Source: Eucalyptus grandis
Lineage: Eukaryota > Streptophyta > Magnoliopsida > Myrtales > Myrtaceae
Assembly (NCBI RefSeq): GCF_016545825.1
Contig: NC_052619.1
Coordinates: 2,991,501-3,055,500, forward strand
Length of the DNA stretch: 64,000 nt
Reading direction: 5' to 3'
Each line of letters begins with the position of its first letter. Within the stretch, counting starts at the first letter, position 1. A program made the position numbers and the translations under genes. Shown here piece after piece: positions 58,262 to 64,000 of this stretch. The notes beneath the pieces are model-generated. The model saw only the letters and a program-made list of their open reading frames with translations, did no database searches and was not told the origin of the DNA.

Positions 58262-58491
58262 TCTAGTTTAGCTTTTGGCAAATGCAACTATGTCGTGATT
58301 ACCTGCATTAAAAAAATGGAGAGAACGTAAGCCAGGGAAACATATGGAACACTGGCCCATGGCAAGGGTCACGTCATTTTTATTTATTAACAGGAGATTT
58401 ATACAATACCAAAAGGGCTTTTTACGCAAGTCAGAACGACCCTAAATATTCACATTAGAAATATTCACATCAAAAGTCCTACTGCCCATTT

Positions 58492-59785
58492 TTATATGCG
58501 ATAGGAAGCTCCAGTCTTGTGAAGCTGCTTGCTTCTTTGTACTAGCTTTGATACGTGTCTCTTGCTTGTCTCCAAGCTCTTTTTAAGAGATTTGATTTGC
58601 CCTTGCAGGGTAAGTTTATCAACTACATGGGGGATTACTAGTTGCAACTCTTCGGGAACTATATGGTTGAGGATGTAGAATGTGGATGCATGATGAGCTT
58701 TTTCCTGCCCCTTCAACCTTCTGGGTATGACAATCTTTTCAGTGTGACATCTACCCCATGCGTTTTGAATTATGCGGATCTCCTCCAAGTAGTTGTAGTC
58801 TGTACAGGTGAAAAGGATTCGGAACAATCCTGATTTGAGTGGTGGCGGGATTTCTTAGAGGACCCTGTACTGACGAGCCACCCTATATGGATAATATGAA
58901 GTAGCTCCGGAGAGGCCCAACAACGGGATGGGGTCGTAATAATTAAGCGCAAAGCGCGCCTCTCCTGCAATGAACCATTTAGTTCGCCATAGGAATGTCT
59001 CAGGGACCGGGTCTTTTAGCAAGTTAATCCACCGAGAATACTCTTCATTGGGATAATATTTTTCCAAGGTTTGAAACTTTTGTAGTGGGTGTTTAAACTC
59101 GTTGATTTCGAGTATTTGCATGAGATGCCCAAATCCTTTGATATGGGAAAAGAACCACATTTGTAAAATTTCTGGAGCGGCCCTCATGATTTTTTCTTTT
59201 TGGTCCTTGAAACGATTAAGGGATAAAAAGGTTTCAGCTAAAACCATGTTTACATATCCTACTCCGAAAATGACTTGATTTATTACCCATGCGATTGAAG
59301 GATTTATGGCATTCTTTCTATATGGGAAGATGATAAATCTAAAGAAGGTCAATAGGAAGATCTTGGTTTTTTAGGTCATTGATTATTTTTCAAAACATTC
59401 AGTTAAGGATGATAGTGGAAAAGCATTGTTGTTGGCTCCAACAATTTCTCTTACCGAATGCTTTTTTAAAAAGCGTGATAGATTGACCACGGGGTCAATG
59501 CCAAATGGTGGTTTAGCAAGCTCCTTCCCAAGGGCATTCCTATGGCGAGACCTCTTCCAATGTTGGAGTCGGTTCAAATTTTCCAAACACAAAGGTAGAT
59601 GTTTCAGGACACCAGAAATGTGGTAGTGCCCGCATGACTCCAGAGTGGATATTAATTTGGAGCAATGGGAGGAGATGACCGATTCTTGCTTTGACGCGCT
59701 CTTGGCCAAGCTGATCTAACTACTTCCACCATTTGAGAAGCTCTCCCTTGGGGGTAGGAATGAACTGGATATCAATTCTTCCCAT
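58492..59785 (-). pseudogene. Extra ORF1 upstream of gag (DUF7745-like)
   Basis: An ATG at 59785 opens MGRIDIQFIPTPKGELLKWW. Then come an in-frame TAG, MRALPHFWCPET, FGKFEPTPTLEE, another TAG and, in other frames, MVLAETFLSLNRFKD, RAAPEILQMWFFSHIKGFGH, FLWRTKWFIAGEA, LLGLSGATSYYPYRVARQYR and a coiled C-terminal stretch. The pattern (FWDPET/PTLEE, AETFxxLN, LLxxWFxSH) recalls plant DUF7745 proteins. An ORF1 of unknown function before gag is characteristic of Ogre elements. The identification is from remembered motifs. Confidence 0.65.
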
Positions 59786-60300
59786 CACATATAAGAAAGG
59801 GAAATACACAACCTGACCCTATTTTAACATGAGCTAGAAAAGACTGAGTAAAAGTAAATAAATTACTTTGCTTTTAAAGAAAATGGCAAGCACAGAGACA
59901 TACATATGGGACGTGCGGCTCAATTTCTAACTGAGAAGGTTTGTTGAAATTAAAAGGGTATCCGCTCGTCGTAGTCTCGCGTTAGCAGCATACCCTCCTA
60001 ACCTCAGCTAAGAAATTCGGGGAAAAGAAAGGCAACCTCTACATCGCAGTCTCGCGTTCGAGGTTGTATCTTTCTTAACACCATCCTAGAAATCCTATGA
60101 CGGCCCAGGTCCGGCGGCCGGGTTGTGTGTGCCATGTGTAGTGTTTAAAATAGTAAAGCATGCACAACAGTTTATAATCACAAGATAATCTATTTTAAGC
60201 AAAATTAAAATAAACTTCTAAGCTACTGACCTGCATAAAAAAACAAAAACAAGTCAGTAAAGTGTTTAAACAAGATAGAATGGCCTAAGTCCTCAAATGT
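59786..60300 (-). other. Leader of the Gypsy element
   Basis: Untranslated DNA between the primer site and ORF1. It contains two CAGTCTCGCGTT-like words (59970 and 60046) and no ORF. Confidence 0.55.
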
Positions 60301-60317
60301 CCCCAGCGAAGTTGCCA
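60301..60317 (-). promoter_or_regulatory. Primer-binding site of the Gypsy element
   Basis: Minus strand TGGCAACTTCGCTGGGG starts three bases after the 5' LTR. It begins with TGG, as expected for pairing with a tRNA CCA end, and resembles the TGGCGACTC-type sites of Tat/Ogre elements. The tRNA was not determined. Confidence 0.65.
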
Positions 60318-60320
60318 AGC

Positions 60321-62340
60321 TGTCGCGACCTCTTTTTTTCAGCGCCCGCAATCGGGTGCATGCGCCGGCGGAGGCTAATGGCTCGGCTGAATTTAATGCC
60401 TGGACTCTCCCAACTCCACCAATTCGCGACTTAATGGTTCAAATTTTTAACCCGTGAGATAATTTTAAAAACGGAGTCGCCACTAATCGATTTAGGGTGA
60501 GTCGATTAGAAACCCAAGCGAAGTATCGAGAGAAATACTCGCTCCTGAGCAACCAGAGAAATTAGGATCGGGGACTTGATTACACTAGTTAATCACTAAT
60601 GCCCTTTCGGTACCTAATCTTGTTTAAACCTTGAGGCTTTTGGCTTTTTGAGGGATTTTCCATGCATTTGTGGGGAGGAAAAACATTTTTGGGTCTTTTC
60701 TATTTTTTGGATATAAAAGGGATTTTTGGATTTTTGGGTATTTTTTTTTTAGAAAATACAAGTCTTTTTTGGCTTTTTATGAATTTTTGGCTTTTTTGGA
60801 TTTTTGGCATTTTTTGGAAAATATGAAATATTTTTTGATTTTTTCGGAAAATAAATATTTTTAATATTTTTTGGAAAATAAATTATTTTTCATCTTTTCT
60901 TATTTTTTCGGAAAATAAAATATTTTTACTATTTTTAATATTTTTCGAAAATAAATCATTTTAATCATTTTTTATTTTTTGAAAATAAATTATTTATTTA
61001 TTTTTATTTATTAAAAAATTATTTTAAATAATAAAAACCGACCCGGTCGGATCCACGAGTTGTGTCCGACCGGGCCAGCCCAAAACGTAGCGGGCGACTT
61101 TTTTCTTTTCTTTAAAACGACGCCATTGCGGTCGAGCGCTTGGGGACGCCCACCCGACCCGATGACCCGGCCCCCGCAACCCGATCTCCCGGCAAAACCC
61201 TACCTAACCCGACTTCAGCTTGCGACCCGTCTTCCAGCCGCCCCAAAATCGCAAATCCTACTCGATTTTCGAGACCCGGATCCGCTTCGTGACCCGGAAA
61301 ATCGCAAACCCTAGGGTTTGCAAATCCGTGGTGCCGAAGGGGGGCAACGGAGGCGTTATGGTAGCGACGGCGGCTACGGCGGCTATGACGACAGTGATGA
61401 CGGCGGCGACGGCAGCTTGGTCAACGGAAAACAGAGATTGAGATGAATAGCAAAGGCAACGACAGCGGCTTCTCACCTTTCTCCGAATAGGAACGGCGAC
61501 GGACAGCCTCCCACTTGGTGGCGACGATCGAGGCGCGGTGAGGGTTTCTGGAGAAGCAACGATGACGGTGATGATAGCGGCGGCGGCGTCAAGACGGCGG
61601 CATGGTGTCAACGCCATGGAGGGGCTCAGTCACCCCAGATCTGAGGCGCAGATCTCGGCCGGACCTTCCTCAGCCTTGGTTTTCTCTCACTTCGGCCAGA
61701 TCCGAGCCTCCACCGGCCAGATCTGACCCTCTTGAACTCACTCGCCGCCGGTCTTCCCCGAAGTCTCTCGGTGGAGGGTGGGCTGAGCTCGCGACTCAAG
61801 TTCTCCCTGCGCTTGCCCTTCGATCTTTCCCGATGTCTCTCGGTGAAAGATCTCGAGCTCACCACGCCTCCGACGGTGCTTGCAGCCGCCTATTTATAGG
61901 CGAAGGAAATCCGGTCGACGGAGGGCCTCGGCCGCCGACTTCCAGCTTGCCCATCGGTTCCCCTTGGCTAAACCGGTGTCCAATCGAGTTTTCCAGCGAA
62001 GCCCGCTCAGCATTAATGGCGCCTAAGATCTTATCCTCTCCGGCCAACGTCAGCCTACTCTCCTCGGCTGTAGGCCGTCCTTCGCGCGTCGGCCTCCCTC
62101 GCGCGCGTGAGTTGCAGCGGCGAAGTAGAGGGAAGGAAGAAGAAGAAGAATAAGAGAGAAAGGGGCCGGGCCGAGGGGTGAAGAAGGAGGAGAGTGGGCC
62201 TAAAGGCTGCGCGAAAGGAAAAAGGGGGCTGGGCCTTGGTTGTTGCTTCTGTTTTCTTTTTGTTTTATTTTTGTTTTTGCTTGTTTTGCTTTGTTTTTTT
62301 TTTATTCGAAAGCTTAATTAATAAAATTAAGGCGTCAACA
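60321..62340 (-). repeat. 5' LTR of the Gypsy element (2020 bp)
   Basis: Matches the 3' LTR end to end except for the 417-bp duplication and scattered substitutions and indels. On the minus strand it should hold the active promoter and RNA start. The plus-strand ORF 61602-62153 repeats the one in the other LTR and is not a gene. Confidence 0.93.
61891..61898 (-). promoter_or_regulatory. TATA box of the 5' LTR
   Basis: Minus strand CGCCTATAAATAGGCGG, about 1.57 kb upstream of the primer site side of the LTR. It is conserved in the partner LTR, so it is the likely RNA polymerase II promoter of the element. Confidence 0.65.
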
Positions 62341-62520
62341 CCTCCTAGACTTCAACTTCTTTTCCTAGAATTAGGGGAGGTGATTATAGTTGGACTTTGC
62401 ATTTGGTACTCACCATCAATGAATCCCACTAGGTCTTGACTTTCAATTAGTGCTAGCATCTGTGCTCTTTTGTAAGAATAGTTTGTTTGTGTTAGTTTTA
62501 GTGGTACAAAATTGCTTATC
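62341..62520 (-). pseudogene. Copia gag remnant, part 1 (upstream half)
   Basis: Minus-strand NYSYKRAQMLALIESQDLVG then FIDGEYQMQSP is the N-terminal pattern of Copia gag. It joins across the Gypsy insertion to EEVTNPEFLAW at 44215. This proves that the Gypsy element landed inside this older fragment. Confidence 0.75.
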
Positions 62521-62699
62521 TTCAGAAACAAGGGACATTTCGTCCAAAAAAAAAAAAAGAAACAAGGTACATAAATACTTTAGCACGCTAGAGGAATTAG
62601 GGGAAGCTGTGGTTAAGGAAGATTCTTTTGAAAATCTGCTCTAATATGGTGTTAAAAGTAAAATCTAAAAGTTTAAACTGTTGAACGGAGGCTTGGGTT

Positions 62700-63240
62700 A
62701 GTATTTAAATGTTCTAATAGGTTCCAATGGTGATAACTTTAACCCTCCAAATCTCCACCATATATCGCATTTTCAATAAGTTCAGAGAGCACATTTGAAA
62801 CAACAATGAACAAATACAAAGACAATATATCTCCCTATCGCAATCCACAAGTTGTTTTTGAAAGGTTCCAACGGTTCCATTTGAATTTGACACTATAAGA
62901 TGCAGAGGATACACTCGCCATAATCCATCCAATCCATTTCTCATGAAGCCTATTTTTCTTTGCAACTCACGAATATCAGACCTCGTTAAAATTACCAATA
63001 CAGCCCCATGGTATATGATTGACTCGATTTATTTGACGCAATCGATCCTTAAAGATACTTCATTCAATGGCAGTAGGAGGTGCGTAAACAAAAGCAATTC
63101 CGACTGGATTAGTAATTTGCAAACCTTGCCAAATTGTGTCGACGATGCCAATTAATTTGGACATTACCATTCCAGTTCCAAAAGAGAGTTAGACCATCTG
63201 TAAGACCTGATAGTTCTTGTGTCATGACATTTTAAAAGTG
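62700..63240 (-). pseudogene. LINE remnant E (endonuclease joined to RT)
   Basis: The minus strand reads AFVYAPPTAIE and IFKDRLRQINRVNHIPWG with GNFNEV (endonuclease) at 63140-62985. It then jumps to RT words HEKWIGWIMASVSSASYSV and GLR(stop)GDILSLYLF at 62945-62800. The region 63115-63240 matches 9025-9150 and 25980-26065. It keeps RT parts that the other remnants lost. It has stops and a deletion. Confidence 0.75.
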
Positions 63241-64000
63241 CAACCTACATATTACCCAAAAGACCGGTCACCACAGTTGGTCCCTTGCCTTATTGCACTT
63301 TGAACAATCTGGTACTCTTATACTGTTTCATACTTTTATTCCGTGTTAAGCCGGAAGAAGCCCGAAATAGAAAAAAGTCAAGTATAATTTACAACTATTA
63401 ATCTTAACTTCGAAAAGCCTCTTCATGTTGGCCTTTACTTGAAGACATAAACTCCTGAAGAAACTAGAGAGGCATTGCAGCTATGGCTGCCAAAGGAAGA
63501 ATGAGTCCCTACTAATCCTCTTTTGGTAAGTACTATATCATTTACTCACGCATGGGCAACGGTCTGCATCATATAACCATTATTGCATATTCCTTTCTTG
63601 AAGCAGCATCTGGCTCAATATTCCTTGGACTCATGGCCCATTGCATAGAAAATTCACTACTATGTATCTTGAAGCACGAGTAGACGGCAATATTTTCTGC
63701 ATTAGAATCAAGAAGGGCAATCGTATTTATTTTTATTACTGTCGCGAGTTTTTTTTTTCTTTTGTTGCTTGTTGCTCATCTTCCATATTTGGTATGACAG
63801 TGCTTTACCTTCCATGCCTTTAAAAATGAATTTAATGTTTTGATCAGGCAGAGGTTGTGATTTTAGTCTCTAGTGAGAATTAGGACGGTAAAGGTGCATG
63901 ATAACCATTCTAGTTTTTTTGTTTTCGGGAACTGGTTTGGAACAAAATTCCATTGGGTAATGTAATTTCAGTTTGCTATTTTTGGAAAAAAATTTAAAAA
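63241..64000. other. Right-end DNA without a supported gene
   Basis: No family motif or element end was recognised. ATGGCTGCCAAAGGAAGAAT at 63484 is followed within 30 bases by a stop, and a GGTAAGTA splice-donor-like word is at 63525, but there is no downstream evidence for an exon. Confidence 0.4.

Larger units (their letters stand above)
44216..62340 (-). mobile_element. 18.1-kb Ty3/Gypsy retrotransposon of Tat/Ogre type
   Basis: The LTRs begin TGT(T/C)GCGACCTC and end GGCGTCAACA, with CCTCC on both outer sides (44211-44215 and 62341-62345). Minus-strand order: 5' LTR, primer site, leader, extra ORF1, gag, protease, G-patch, RT, RNase H, second RNase H, integrase, a 4-kb repeat-filled spacer, polypurine tract, 3' LTR. 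An extra ORF before gag, two RNase H domains, great length and a repeat-rich 3' spacer are the hallmarks of the Tat/Ogre clade. The coding parts hold several stops and frameshifts, so it is not autonomous now. It was inserted into a Copia gag remnant. Confidence 0.93.

Noticed and set aside
62544..62560. Poly-A run as a SINE or LINE tail
   Set aside because: Short, with no upstream promoter boxes or target duplication.
63484..63823. First exon candidate near the right end (ATG at 63484, GTAAGT at 63526; ORF 63641-63823)
   Set aside because: The reading frame closes at once and no protein family is recognisable. The evidence is too thin.

Overview
This window is nuclear DNA of a flowering plant, most likely a eudicot. 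It has single-exon DUF247 (UPF0481) genes, plant-type TATA boxes, AT-rich intergenic DNA and nested plant retrotransposons (Copia, Ty3/Gypsy of the Tat/Ogre type, L1-like LINEs) with many short terminal-inverted-repeat elements. I saw no tRNA, rRNA or CRISPR. The species cannot be fixed from the sequence.

The left two thirds (about 2.2-42.9 kb) is a tandem segmental array. Each block carries, on the minus strand, a DUF247 gene with the remnant of one LINE family on its upstream side, and long flanks recur between blocks. Block A (2.2-11.3 kb) has the only fully intact DUF247 gene (4361-5962). Block B (17.7-20.7 kb) has a DUF247 gene with a frameshift at its C-terminal membrane anchor (18853-20526). 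Block C (21.9-27 kb) has a copy with one frameshift and a lost 3' end. Block D (27.4-42.9 kb) has a copy that lost its first ~115 codons and is joined directly to the LINE remnant. A further LINE remnant of the same family lies at 62.7-63.2 kb.

Block D was then invaded repeatedly. A TIR element (28713-36163) was split by a full-length but decayed L1-like LINE (29559-35999) with a 15-bp target-site duplication. Next to it is a 2.97-kb internally deleted Copia element (37261-40227) with 213/210-bp LTRs, a primer-binding site, a polypurine tract and a 5-bp target duplication. The empty site of this Copia insertion is preserved in block A.

The right third is one 18.1-kb Ty3/Gypsy element of the Tat/Ogre type (44216-62340, minus strand) inserted into a Copia gag remnant. 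It has 2.0-2.45-kb LTRs, an extra ORF upstream of gag that resembles DUF7745 proteins, gag, a DNG-type protease, a G-patch, reverse transcriptase, two RNase H domains, an integrase and a 4-kb spacer of diverse tandem repeats. It is broken by several stops and frameshifts. It also has a second copy of its gag zinc-knuckle block between the G-patch and the reverse transcriptase.

Only the two long DUF247 genes look like candidate host genes. Everything else of substance is transposon-derived, or is a duplicated or broken copy.
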